In this document: piece by piece, positions 27,104 through 35,779 of the stretch | Layout: every line of letters starts with the position of its first letter | Numbering within the stretch: position 1 is the first letter of the stretch | Assembly (NCBI RefSeq): GCF_002332255.1 | Contig: NZ_NRGW01000001.1 | Location: 2,294,001 to 2,358,000, forward strand | From: Halomonas sp. JB37 | Lineage (GTDB): Bacteria; Pseudomonadota; Gammaproteobacteria; Pseudomonadales; Halomonadaceae | Direction: 5' to 3' | DNA: 64,000 nt | The notes under the pieces: generated by a model | The model's database searches: none | What the model was told of the DNA's origin: nothing | What the model saw: only the letters and a program-made list of their open reading frames with translations | Position numbers and translations under genes: made by a program

Positions 27104-27733
27104 TTAGTGGCTGTGCGCATTAGCAATTACGTCTGACTGCTGTGCCAACCAGGCTGCCAACTGCTCTGTCAGCTCATCGCTGGCAAGGCCAAAGGCATCC
27201 ACCACATCAGTAATGTCAACGCTGGTAGCTTGCGCGCTGGCGCTAAAGTCCATGGCAGCCAGAGGCGTTCGGTTTTGAGTGCCTAGCAGTTGCACGTCAA
27301 GCTGCACCTTAACCGTCGGTGGCTGGGTAACATAGTCGCTTTGGAAATGGCGAAGCTCGCTGAGTAGCCGCAAGTCATGCGGTAATCGATCACTGCCTAC
27401 GCCAGCAAACAGCTGGCTCTGCTGTAGCCCATCTATCAAACGCGCCTGCAGCAGCTCAGGCGTATCTTCGTGCCAGCGGGCATCTTCATAAACATTGACA
27501 ATAGCGCGCTCGGGATAGACCACAATCCGGTTGCTGCTCAATAAATAGCCCGCTTCCGGTGCCGCAATGCCAAGACGCTGGTTAGCTAGCGGCGCATGAG
27601 AGGCGGCGACAGCTATGGGGGCCGCGGGCAATCGATAAAGCATCGCAGGCTCACTTTCGGGCAGTATTGAACAGCCGCTGGTGAATAGCAGCGCAGTGCC
27701 AACTAAGATGCATGCCGTGTGCCGATAGTTCAT
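27104..27733 (-). CDS. ABC-type transport auxiliary lipoprotein (PqiC/MlaB-associated type)
   Basis: Outer-membrane lipoprotein candidate, 209 residues. The N terminus has a lipoprotein signal peptide with the lipobox LFTSGC, giving a lipidated Cys near residue 21. The body (PESEPAMLYRLPA, RLGIAAPEAGYLLSS and VYEDARWHEDTPELLQARL) fits the ABC_trans_aux/PqiC fold found with MCE proteins. It is the last gene of a four-gene minus-strand operon; its start overlaps the MCE gene stop by 4 bases. Likely role: outer-membrane side of a lipid-shuttling bridge. Confidence 0.82.
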   Translation of the reverse strand: MNYRHTACILVGTALLFTSGCSILPESEPAMLYRLPAAPIAVAASHAPLANQRLGIAAPEAGYLLSSNRIVVYPERAIVNVYEDARWHEDTPELLQARLIDGLQQSQLFAGVGSDRLPHDLRLLSELRHFQSDYVTQPPTVKVQLDVQLLGTQNRTPLAAMDFSASAQATSVDITDVVDAFGLASDELTEQLAAWLAQQSDVIANAHSH

Positions 27734-28671
27734 GGGCGGAACTCCTTTATCTGGTCTCGGCCCAGAAGGAAGTCCGTCGGGCTGTCTTCTAACTGACGTG
27801 TAATACGGTCAAGGGTATTCAGCGTAGAGCGAAGCGACGAGAGCGCCGGCGCAATATCTTGTGCGCCTTGCAGGCTGCCTTCAATGGCGCCAGCATTGGT
27901 CTCTACTAATTGTTCGACGCGCTGTGCCGCGCTGGCCACATCGCGGCTGGCGTCGGCGGCGCTTTGCATCACTAATCGGCCATCTTCGCGCAGTAGCTGC
28001 GTGGCTTCTTGGCTAAGTGCATCGATGCTTTCAAGGGTCGTGGTCGCTTGCCGAGACACATCACTGAACAGCGCCATGTTTTCGTCCAGAGCACTCTGCT
28101 GATTCGCGATCATTTCAGTGATTCGGGCGATGTTGTTGAGAATCGTGCCTGCCTGTTCACGGTTGTTATCATCAAACAGGTCGTTAACGCTTTTTAGAAT
28201 GGCGTTAATGTTCTCGATCATATCCTCACCTTCATCGAACAGTGTTGCGATGGGGGAAGGGTCTGACTGAATGAAGGGAGCATCGGCATCAGTTTGATCA
28301 ATCAGCCGTTGGCTTTCCGGCGTGCCGCCGTAAAGCTGTACCGACATGCTTCCGGTGATGCTCGCAAACGCAAGCTTCGCTCGCGTGTCGGTTTTTATCG
28401 GCGTGTCTTCGTATACCCGGATATTGGCAACCACTTGGCGCGGGTCAGCAGGGTCTAGCGTAAGCTCGGTGACATCGCCTACTTCGATGCCGTTATACTG
28501 TACCGTGCTGCCAATGGATAAACCGCTAACGCTACGTTCAAATAAAATGCGATAAGGCTGGTAGTCACGTTGCCCGGATGCATAGCTCATCCATAGTGCA
28601 AACAGCAGCGCTGCGGCCACGGTCGCCAGTGTGAAAAAACCAATTAAAACGTGGTGCGCGCGCGTTTCCAT
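27730..28671 (-). CDS. MCE/MlaD-family lipid transport protein
   Basis: Inner-membrane-anchored periplasmic lipid-binding protein, 313 residues. One N-terminal membrane helix (about 8-29), then an MlaD/MCE domain (about 38-120: YRILFERSVSGLSIGSTVQYNGIEVGDV), then a long helical tail rich in Ala, Gln and Asp, probably coiled coil. MCE rings carry phospholipids between membranes. Flanked by an ATPase and a PqiC-like lipoprotein, so it is a paralogous Mla-like system rather than the canonical mlaFEDCB cluster, which would include an MlaC. Confidence 0.88.
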   Translation of the reverse strand: METRAHHVLIGFFTLATVAAALLFALWMSYASGQRDYQPYRILFERSVSGLSIGSTVQYNGIEVGDVTELTLDPADPRQVVANIRVYEDTPIKTDTRAKLAFASITGSMSVQLYGGTPESQRLIDQTDADAPFIQSDPSPIATLFDEGEDMIENINAILKSVNDLFDDNNREQAGTILNNIARITEMIANQQSALDENMALFSDVSRQATTTLESIDALSQEATQLLREDGRLVMQSAADASRDVASAAQRVEQLVETNAGAIEGSLQGAQDIAPALSSLRSTLNTLDRITRQLEDSPTDFLLGRDQIKEFRP

Positions 28672-28677
28672 GTGCTG

Positions 28678-29505
28678 TCACTCCGGGCTGTCTGTAGTAG
28701 GCGAAGACGCGGTATGAGCATGTTGTGCGGCTCGACCACGTGGCCCGTGAAAATAGTCTTGCACCCATTCATCGTCCGTTTGCGCTACTTTATCGATGGT
28801 ATCTACCACCAGCACACGTTTTTGCGACAGCACGGCAACTCGATCACAGACGGCGTACAGTGTATCCAAGTCATGGGTAACCAAAAACACACTGAAACCT
28901 AACGCATTGCGAAGTGTTACCAGCAGTTGATCGAACGAGGCAGCGCCGATGGGGTCAAGCCCGGCCGTCGGTTCATCGAGAAATAAAATGTCGGGATCAA
29001 GTGCTAAGGCACGGGCTAGGGCGGCACGCTTTATCATGCCTCCTGATAGTGATTCGGGAAATTGCAGCGCTGCCTCAGGCGGTAAACCGACAAGTGAGAG
29101 CTTCACTCTGGCGAGATGCTCTGCATCTTCACGTGGTAGCTTGGCGTGTTCAATTAGCGCCAGCGCAATATTCTCTTGCAAGTTTAGTGAGCTAAAAAGC
29201 GCCCCTTGCTGAAAAAGCACGCCAAAGCGCCGCTCTATTCTACTGCGTTCTGTTTCATCAAGTTCATGAAGTGCCGTGCCAAGCACTTTGATCGTGCCCT
29301 CATTGGGTCGCCTCAATCCTACAATGCTGCGCAACAGCACTGATTTACCGGTACCAGAACCGCCCACCACGCCGAGAATTTCTCCACGCTCAAGCGTTAA
29401 GTCCAAGTGATCATGAACAATGTGAGAGCCAAAGCGGTTGACGAGCCCAGTTACGTTAATCACCGAGTGGTCTTTGTCCTGTTTCGGTACGTCTGAGTGC
29501 ATCAC
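28678..29505 (-). CDS. Mla-like lipid ABC transporter ATPase
   Basis: Cytoplasmic ATPase, 275 residues. Walker A GGSGTGKSVLL, Q-loop VLFQQGALFSSL, signature LSGGMIKRAALARAL, Walker B ILFLDEPTAGLDP and H-loop LVTHDLDTL match MlaF-type ATPases (the SGGM signature is typical). The ATG at 29505 overlaps the permease stop by 4 bases, so the two are translationally coupled. Confidence 0.92.
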   Translation of the reverse strand: MMHSDVPKQDKDHSVINVTGLVNRFGSHIVHDHLDLTLERGEILGVVGGSGTGKSVLLRSIVGLRRPNEGTIKVLGTALHELDETERSRIERRFGVLFQQGALFSSLNLQENIALALIEHAKLPREDAEHLARVKLSLVGLPPEAALQFPESLSGGMIKRAALARALALDPDILFLDEPTAGLDPIGAASFDQLLVTLRNALGFSVFLVTHDLDTLYAVCDRVAVLSQKRVLVVDTIDKVAQTDDEWVQDYFHGPRGRAAQHAHTASSPTTDSPE

Positions 29506-30620
29506 CAGCCCATCTCCATAAAGAATAGCGCGGCCAGTGCATCAATCAGAATCACCATGAAAATCGACTGCACTACGCTAGACGTCGTATGTGCGCCCAC
29601 CGACTGGGCACTGCCGCTAACCTTAAAGCCCTCTAGGCAGCCGATAACGGCAATTACAAAGGCAAATATCGGTGCCTTGCTAAGGCCAACTAAAAAGTGC
29701 ACCACGGACACATCTTTTTGCAGCGTGCTCATAAATTGCGTCAGCGAAATATCCAGTGACAGTGTCGCTACCATGGCACCACCGGCTAAGCCGCTGAGCA
29801 TACCCACAAACGCCAATATTGGTAGGCTGATTAACATGGCCATCACTCGGGGAAGCACCAAAAGCTCAATGGGGTCTAGCCCCTGTGCTTGAAGGGCATC
29901 AATTTCCTCGTTGGATTTCATGGCGCCAATTTGGGCGGTAAAGGCGCTGGCGGTTCGTCCCGCTAAGAGTATTGCAGCAAGCAAAACGCCAAATTCACGT
30001 AAGAATGAGAACGCGACAAGATCGATGGTATAGACCGTGGCGCCAAAATCTGCCAACACGGTCGCGCCAAGAAACGCCACCACGGCGCCGACCATGAAGG
30101 TTAATAACGCAACAATAGGCACGGCGTTAAGGCCGCTTTGCTGAATATGGGCAACCGTCGCCGTTAATCGCCAGCGACGTGGCCGCAACAGTAGATGACA
30201 TAGCGTGGCCACCACAAGGCCAATAAACGCCAGTAGCTGGCGCTGCTGCGACCACAGCGCCACCATGTGCTGTCCAACGCCTGCAAGCGCCTGGCTGATG
30301 CGTGAATAAGAGGGAGGCTCAACGTCAAGCGGCGCGTCCATAGCTTCAGCAATACGAATGAGCAGCGCCTGCTGCTCTTTTGGCAGTTCATCTGCCCATT
30401 GCGCAACCGTGCGCGATTTCTCAATGCCGATAAGCTCAACAATCAGGGTCGCACCGGCTGTATCTAGCCGAGTAATAGCCTTTAATGAAATGTGCTCCTG
30501 TGACTTTTTACCAATCTCACTTCGAGCAATCGCTGATTTGATAGAGCGGTAATTGGCAAGCGTCCATTCGCCCTGTAGCGCCCGTGCTTGATCATCACCT
30601 GCTATCCACTCGCTTGGCAT
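29502..30620 (-). CDS. Mla-like lipid ABC permease with N-terminal STAS-like domain
   Basis: Inner-membrane permease, 372 residues. The first 105 residues form a soluble STAS-like region (SLKAITRLDTAGATLIVELIG), followed by the MlaE permease domain with five or six helices and the conserved EIDALQAQGLDPIELLVLPR loop. In the classical Mla system the STAS protein (MlaB) is separate; here it is fused. I chose the ATG at 30620, spaced 5 bases after AAGGAG; a GTG six bases earlier overlaps that ribosome site. First gene of the four-gene operon. Confidence 0.88.
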   Translation of the reverse strand: MPSEWIAGDDQARALQGEWTLANYRSIKSAIARSEIGKKSQEHISLKAITRLDTAGATLIVELIGIEKSRTVAQWADELPKEQQALLIRIAEAMDAPLDVEPPSYSRISQALAGVGQHMVALWSQQRQLLAFIGLVVATLCHLLLRPRRWRLTATVAHIQQSGLNAVPIVALLTFMVGAVVAFLGATVLADFGATVYTIDLVAFSFLREFGVLLAAILLAGRTASAFTAQIGAMKSNEEIDALQAQGLDPIELLVLPRVMAMLISLPILAFVGMLSGLAGGAMVATLSLDISLTQFMSTLQKDVSVVHFLVGLSKAPIFAFVIAVIGCLEGFKVSGSAQSVGAHTTSSVVQSIFMVILIDALAALFFMEMGW

Positions 30621-30712
30621 CCCCACTCCTTGGCGCTCATTATGTTAATGCGCTTCTTTAGAAGGCTATGATGCATTCAAACGAGCGTTAGTTAAAGCCT
30701 CTCGCGTTGCCT

Positions 30713-31534
30713 CTATCGCGCAGAGCGGGATCTGGGCGCTAGCTCTTGCTTAATGTAGGCGGCCACTTCTTTTAAGCGCGGGCCTAAGTTATTCACCAGC
30801 CGATCATGATCAAGACGCAGGCTCGAGCCGCCGCAGTTAATGGCCATTACCTCCGCGCCATCTTCTAATATTAGCGGCATAGCGACTGCGCTAATATCGC
30901 GCTGCCAATCCTGCTCGGAAAGACAAAAGCCGTATCTTTCAAAATCTTGCATGCTCTGGTGAATGCCCGCTTGATAGCGTGGCCATTCGCTGCCATACGC
31001 TTCGGCCAGTTCCTGGAGAACCTGCTGGCGACGCTCTTCTGACAGGCCACACAGCCAGGCGCGACCAATGGCGGAGGTGGCGATGGGTAGTCGGGAGCCT
31101 GTATCTAGACGAATAATAAGCGGGCCGTGGCCGTGGCAGGTTTCCAAATACACCATATCGCTTCGGTCCGCGCCGCCCAGGCTAACGTTGCAGTCGGTAG
31201 CATCGGCAAATTTTTGCAGATGTGGGCGGGCAATTTCGCGAATGCCCATATTAGCCAGAAAACGGTAGCCCAGCGCCAATACGCCGGGGCCGAGTCGATA
31301 TTTCTCCAAATGGGTGTTGTGCTGAAGATAGCCCAGCTGAGTAAGCGTATAGGTTAAACGTGAAACGGTAGGGCGCGGGATATTGGTACGGTTTGAGAGT
31401 TCGGCATTGCCTAAATACTCTTCTCCAGCGCCAAAGGCGCGCAGCAGCTCTAAGCCGCGCGCAAGCGCGGTGACAAAGTTACGATCTTTTCCAGACAGTT
31501 GCAGGTCGTCGGCATCAGTGTCAAAGGGTTGCAT
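30713..31534 (-). CDS. IclR-family transcriptional regulator
   Basis: DNA-binding regulator, 273 residues from the ATG at 31534. The N-terminal winged helix-turn-helix (NAELSNRTNIPRPTVSRLTYTLTQLGYL, read in pieces, about 45-75) is followed by the IclR effector domain with GRAWLCGLS and INCGGSSLR. The opening DRNFVTALARGLELL resembles the PcaR/PobR branch, which senses aromatic acids or beta-ketoadipate. It lies downstream of the thiolase (103-base gap) and is a good candidate to control the surrounding acyl-CoA genes through the palindromes at 34456, 34536 and 39325. The ribosome site is weak, so an upstream start (31594) is possible. Confidence 0.87.
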   Translation of the reverse strand: MQPFDTDADDLQLSGKDRNFVTALARGLELLRAFGAGEEYLGNAELSNRTNIPRPTVSRLTYTLTQLGYLQHNTHLEKYRLGPGVLALGYRFLANMGIREIARPHLQKFADATDCNVSLGGADRSDMVYLETCHGHGPLIIRLDTGSRLPIATSAIGRAWLCGLSEERRQQVLQELAEAYGSEWPRYQAGIHQSMQDFERYGFCLSEQDWQRDISAVAMPLILEDGAEVMAINCGGSSLRLDHDRLVNNLGPRLKEVAAYIKQELAPRSRSAR

Positions 31535-31637
31535 GCAGTGTCCCAACAATAGGTGGCTTATGGTGCCCAGTATCGCATATCTATTTAGGCACATCTTTGC
31601 AGCCAGTCAGCGAAAAGCTGGCCGTTATAAAACTATC

Positions 31638-32846
31638 TCAGCCATCAAGGCGTTCAATGATCGTCGCGATACCTTGGCCAACGCCAATGCACATTGTCAC
31701 CAGCGCATAGCGCCCGCCGGTGGCTTCTAGTTGACGCAGGGCTGTGAGCGCCAAGCGCGTGCCTGATGCGCCTAGCGGGTGGCCGATAGCAATCGCGCCG
31801 CCGTTAGCATTTAAACGTGGGTCGTCGGCGGAAAGCCCTAGCTGCTGAACGCAGCCAAGTACCTGAACGGCAAACGCCTCGTTAATTTCAATAACATCCA
31901 TCTGCTTTAGGGTCAGGCCTGCGCGAGCCAGAGCTTTTTGCGAGGCAGGTACCGGCCCTAGCCCCATCACGCGTGGCGCAACGCCAGCAACGGCGCTTGC
32001 TACAATCCGCGCGCGTGGGCGCAAACCTACGTTTTGGCCAGCCGCCTTGGTACCCACAATCATTGCCGCGGCGCCATCGTTCAGCCCCGAGGCATTGCCA
32101 GCCGTCACGACACCGCCTTCAAACAGAGCAGCTAGATTGCCCAGCTTGTCTGCGGTGCTTTGTGGGCGAGGGTGTTCGTCTTTATCTACCAGCAGAGGCG
32201 GTTGTTTACGACCTTGGGAAACCTCAACGCCAACGATTTCGTCATCGTAAAAACCTGCTGCCAGTGCTTGGGCATAGCGTGCCTGGGATCGGGCTGCAAA
32301 GGCATCGCTGGCGTCACGATCAATATGTAGGTCGTGGGCAATATTGTCAGCGGTTTCGGGCATGCTGTGACTGCCATACTCTTTGCCAATCCATGGATTG
32401 GGGAAGCGAGAGCCGATCACCGTGTCGTACATAGGCTGAGTGCGTGCATAGGCGGTATCCGCTTTGCCTAAAACGTAGGGCGCTCGAGACATGGACTCTA
32501 CGCCGCCGGCCAGAAACAGATCACCCTCACCTAGCCGCGCTGCGCGTGCAGCGTCCATGATGGCCGCTAAGCCACTGCCGCAAAGCCGGTTGACGGTTTG
32601 TCCCGCTACTTCGACAGGCAAACCGGCCAAGAGGCCAGCGTGGCGTGCTACGTTGCGCGAATCTTCACCGGCCTGGTTGGTGCAGCCCGCTAACACCTCT
32701 TCATAGCTCTCGGGTGCGAAAGGGTTGCGCTCCACCAGTGATTTCAATGCCAATCCCAGTAATTCGTCAGGACGAACGGTGGCTAAACTGCCGCCGTGTC
32801 GGCCAAAAGGGGTGCGTAAACCGTCATAAATATAGGCGTCTTGCAT
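31638..32846 (-). CDS. Acetyl-CoA acyltransferase (PcaF/PaaJ-type thiolase)
   Basis: Degradative thiolase that cleaves a 3-oxoacyl-CoA with CoA to acetyl-CoA and a shorter acyl-CoA. 402 residues from the ATG at 32846 (AAGGAG upstream). Catalytic residues: Cys89 (VNRLCGSGLAAI), the His of IAIGHPLGASGTR, and the Cys of TMCIGVGQG. The wording QDAYIYDGLRTPFGR is closest to thiolases for dicarboxylyl-CoA such as 3-oxoadipyl-CoA, but substrate cannot be fixed by eye. It follows the 3-hydroxyacyl-CoA dehydrogenase by 31 bases, giving the last two steps of beta-oxidation in one unit. Confidence 0.9.
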   Translation of the reverse strand: MQDAYIYDGLRTPFGRHGGSLATVRPDELLGLALKSLVERNPFAPESYEEVLAGCTNQAGEDSRNVARHAGLLAGLPVEVAGQTVNRLCGSGLAAIMDAARAARLGEGDLFLAGGVESMSRAPYVLGKADTAYARTQPMYDTVIGSRFPNPWIGKEYGSHSMPETADNIAHDLHIDRDASDAFAARSQARYAQALAAGFYDDEIVGVEVSQGRKQPPLLVDKDEHPRPQSTADKLGNLAALFEGGVVTAGNASGLNDGAAAMIVGTKAAGQNVGLRPRARIVASAVAGVAPRVMGLGPVPASQKALARAGLTLKQMDVIEINEAFAVQVLGCVQQLGLSADDPRLNANGGAIAIGHPLGASGTRLALTALRQLEATGGRYALVTMCIGVGQGIATIIERLDG

Positions 32847-32877
32847 AGTGATGCTCCTTGTTTTTGATATGAGCCAA

Positions 32878-34401
32878 CTACGCCGCGGTGAGCGACATGT
32901 TAAGCGCAGCGCGGCGGCGCAGCCACGGGCTAGGGCGATAGCGTGGGTCACCGGTGGCATCACATAGATTTGTGAGTATGGTCATAATGCGAGCAGCGCC
33001 GTAGTGGTCACCCATACGCAGCGGCCCGAAGGGGTAGCCTAAGCCCAGCTCAACAGCGCGATCGATAGTGGTCGGGGCCGCCACACCCTGCTGGGCAATG
33101 TCGGCACCCACGTTGACGATGCAGGCAATTACACGCTGAAGAACAAAGCCGTTACTGTCCTGAAGAACGCTCACAGGCGTGCCGTCGTGACTGAGTAAAC
33201 TAGACGCCGCTTGAAGATAGGCAATTTGAGTTATCGGTGTGGCCATCAGGCTGCGGCGATTATTGAGCCCGGCTAGCATATCGACCGCGACGCACTGTTG
33301 GGCTTCTAGCCCCTGGCGAAGTGCACAGGTGGTGGTATCTTCACCAAACGGCGTTAGCAGGCATAGTGCTTTCGCTGTGGGCTGCGCCCCGGCTTCCAAC
33401 GGCCAGCCAGCCGCGGTAACTAATTCGGTGAGCGCCGCTGCGCTTTGTGGGTCGTCCTGGCTGATCCACACAGGGCAAGGTGGCACAGACTCAATAGTGG
33501 GCTCGTCAGGCAGTTGCTGCTTGCCATCCACGTAGCGATAAAAGCCTTCGCCCGTTTTACGACCCAGTAAGCCTGCGGCCAAGCGTTGCCGCGTTAATGG
33601 CGAAGGGCGAAAGCGTGTTTCTTCGTAGTACTGATGGTATATCGATTCCATCACTGCATGGGAGACGTCTAGTCCAGTGAGATCAAGCAGCGTAAACGGG
33701 CCCATCCGGAAGCCGCCCTGGTCGACCATAATACGGTCAATGGTAGCCGGGTCTGTGACGCTTTCACCAAGAATTCGCAGCGCTTCGGTGCCGAAGGCGC
33801 GGCCGGCATGGTTCACCAGAAACCCCGGCGTATCGGTTGTTTGGGCCGTGAAGTGGCCCATGGCTTTACCTAAGGCATTGACTCTTTTGGTCACGTCTTC
33901 GCCCGTGCGCAGGCCAGGGATGACCTCGGCAATTTTCATCAGCGGAACGGGGTTGAAAAAGTGAAAGCCGATGACCCGCTCGGGTTGCTGGCAGGTCGCG
34001 GCAATGGCCGTTACCGATAGCGATGAGGTGTTAGTCGCTAACACTGTCTGCGGGCTAACGATTGCTTCTAAATCGCGAAACAGCCCCTGTTTGGCTTCCA
34101 GTTTTTCGACAATAGCCTCGACGACAATATCGCAGGGGGCGAGATCGGCAAGTTCATATGCTTCAATCAATCGCTTACTGTATTGCTGTGCTTGATCGGT
34201 GCTGATGCGCTGCTTTTCAGTGCTTCGCTGCCATAGGCCGTTGATAAATGCGTTGGCTTCTTTTACCGCCCCTTCTTTAACGTCGAATAGCATGACTTGA
34301 AGACCCGCCTGGGCCGCCAACTGAGCAATGCCACGGCCCATGGCGCCGGTGCCCACAATGCCAAGCGTGGTGAAGGGGGATACTATTGGTTCGCCAGACA
34401 T
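32878..34401 (-). CDS. 3-hydroxyacyl-CoA dehydrogenase (PaaH-like, two C-terminal domains)
   Basis: NAD-dependent dehydrogenase oxidising 3-hydroxyacyl-CoA to 3-oxoacyl-CoA. 507 residues. N-terminal Rossmann domain with GIVGTGAMGRGIAQ; the HFFNPVPLMKIAEVI segment carries the catalytic His; two tandem 3HCDH C-terminal domains follow (about 190-285 and 400-500), the layout of PaaH/PaaC. The ATG at 34401 is spaced 8 bases after AGAGAGGA. It is divergent from the acyl-CoA dehydrogenase at 34628, with operator-like palindromes in the 226-base gap. Confidence 0.9.
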   Translation of the reverse strand: MSGEPIVSPFTTLGIVGTGAMGRGIAQLAAQAGLQVMLFDVKEGAVKEANAFINGLWQRSTEKQRISTDQAQQYSKRLIEAYELADLAPCDIVVEAIVEKLEAKQGLFRDLEAIVSPQTVLATNTSSLSVTAIAATCQQPERVIGFHFFNPVPLMKIAEVIPGLRTGEDVTKRVNALGKAMGHFTAQTTDTPGFLVNHAGRAFGTEALRILGESVTDPATIDRIMVDQGGFRMGPFTLLDLTGLDVSHAVMESIYHQYYEETRFRPSPLTRQRLAAGLLGRKTGEGFYRYVDGKQQLPDEPTIESVPPCPVWISQDDPQSAAALTELVTAAGWPLEAGAQPTAKALCLLTPFGEDTTTCALRQGLEAQQCVAVDMLAGLNNRRSLMATPITQIAYLQAASSLLSHDGTPVSVLQDSNGFVLQRVIACIVNVGADIAQQGVAAPTTIDRAVELGLGYPFGPLRMGDHYGAARIMTILTNLCDATGDPRYRPSPWLRRRAALNMSLTAA

Positions 34402-34455
34402 ACGCCAAATCCTCTCTGCCATTAGGTGCTTATTTTGCGATCAATCGTGCTTTTG

Positions 34456-34470
34456 TTTTGCATTGCAAAA
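34456..34470. promoter_or_regulatory. Palindrome, possible IclR-type operator (site 1)
   Basis: TTTTGCA-T-TGCAAAA, a perfect 7-1-7 palindrome 55 bases upstream of the minus-strand 3-hydroxyacyl-CoA dehydrogenase. IclR-family operators commonly have this A/T-flanked GCA-TGC layout. Confidence 0.55.
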
Positions 34471-34500
34471 TAGTGTTTCAATTATTGACTGCTATCCTAG

Positions 34501-34556
34501 GCTATGCAAAAGTGCCTGACAAGCAATGTGGACGCTAGTTTTGCATAGCGAAACTA
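34501..34556. promoter_or_regulatory. Inverted repeat pair, possible IclR-type operator (site 2)
   Basis: GCTATGCAAAA (34501-34511) and TTTTGCATAGC (34539-34549) are exact 11-base inverted repeats. The right copy sits in a 21-bp imperfect palindrome, TAGTTTTGCATAGCGAAACTA (34536-34556, 8 of 10 arm positions match; 21 bases, centre T34546). It lies 70 bases upstream of the plus-strand acyl-CoA dehydrogenase start. Confidence 0.55.
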
Positions 34557-34627
34557 TTTGATTGCACATCTAATATCAGCATTAACGTGTAACGATAAAA
34601 AGCCATCTTTTGCCTCCTGGAGCCGTC

Positions 34628-35779
34628 ATGATCCGCGATCCCGAATTGATTAATCAGCTTGTTGATACCATCGCTCGCTTTGTCCGTGAACGCCTAATTC
34701 CTAATGAAGCGCGGCTAGCTGAAGAGGACGCGGTTCCCGCAGAGATTCTAGCTGAAATGAAAGAAATGGGGCTTTTCGGGCTGTCTATTCCTGAAGAGTA
34801 CGGCGGCCTGGGCCTGACGATGGAAGAAGAAGCCCTGGTGGCAATGGAAATTGGTAAAACGTCGCCAGCATTTCGTTCGGTGTTTGGTACCAATAACGGT
34901 ATTGGTGCTCAAGGTATTTTGATTGATGGCACTGAAGAGCAAAAAGCCAAATACGTGCCGCGCTTAGCCACCGGTGAAATTCTAAGTTCCTTCTGCCTGA
35001 CCGAGCCCGACTCAGGCTCTGATGCTGCGAGCCTGCGTACCACCGCCGTGCGCGATGGCGATGACTATATTTTGAATGGTACCAAGCGCTACATAACAAA
35101 CGGCCCAGAGGCCGATTTGTTTACGGTAATGGCGCGTACCGACCCTAATAATAAAGGCGCTGGCGGGATTTCTGCCTTTATTGTTGAAGGCGATACCCCA
35201 GGGTTAGTGCGCGGGCCTGCGGATAATAAGATGGGTCAAAAAGGCGCTCACACTTGCGATATTATTTTTGATAACTGCCGCGTGCCTGCTGACAATATTA
35301 TTGGTGGAAAAGAGGGGCAGGGTTTTAAAACAGCGATGAAGGTACTTGACCGCGGTCGGCTACATATTTCAGCAGTCTGCGTTGGCGTGGCTGATCGCTT
35401 AGTGGAAGAGTCACTGCGTTACACCATGGAGCGCAAACAGTTTGGCGCGGCGCTGTCCGAGCATCAGCTCATCCAAGCGATGCTGGCAGACAGCAAAACG
35501 GAAGCCTACGCAGGCAAGGCCATGGTAATGGACGCGGCAAGGCGCAAGGATGACGGTGAAAACGTCTCTACGCTGGCCTCTTGCTGCAAGCTGTTCTGTG
35601 CTGAAATGGTAGGTCGTGTTGCCGACCGCGCGGTACAGGTTCATGGCGGCGCGGGCTATATGTCTGAGTATGCGGTGGAGCGTTTCTATCGCGATGTGCG
35701 GTTATTTCGTATTTATGAAGGCACGACGCAAATTCAGCAGCTGGTGATCGCTCGTAATATGGTGCGGGAGGCGTCCTAA
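34628..35779 (+). CDS. Acyl-CoA dehydrogenase
   Basis: FAD flavoprotein that introduces the alpha-beta double bond and passes electrons to ETF. 383 residues from the ATG at 34628 (CTGGAG upstream). Motifs: FCLTEPDSGSDAAS (FAD/substrate loop), RKQFG, QVHGGAGYMSEY, and the catalytic Glu364 in YEGTTQIQQ. It is therefore a standard homotetrameric enzyme, unlike the pair at 42899-45221. It shares an A with the next start (TAATG), so it is coupled to the ligase gene. First gene of the ligase-thioesterase-membrane protein unit. Confidence 0.93.
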   Translation: MIRDPELINQLVDTIARFVRERLIPNEARLAEEDAVPAEILAEMKEMGLFGLSIPEEYGGLGLTMEEEALVAMEIGKTSPAFRSVFGTNNGIGAQGILIDGTEEQKAKYVPRLATGEILSSFCLTEPDSGSDAASLRTTAVRDGDDYILNGTKRYITNGPEADLFTVMARTDPNNKGAGGISAFIVEGDTPGLVRGPADNKMGQKGAHTCDIIFDNCRVPADNIIGGKEGQGFKTAMKVLDRGRLHISAVCVGVADRLVEESLRYTMERKQFGAALSEHQLIQAMLADSKTEAYAGKAMVMDAARRKDDGENVSTLASCCKLFCAEMVGRVADRAVQVHGGAGYMSEYAVERFYRDVRLFRIYEGTTQIQQLVIARNMVREAS

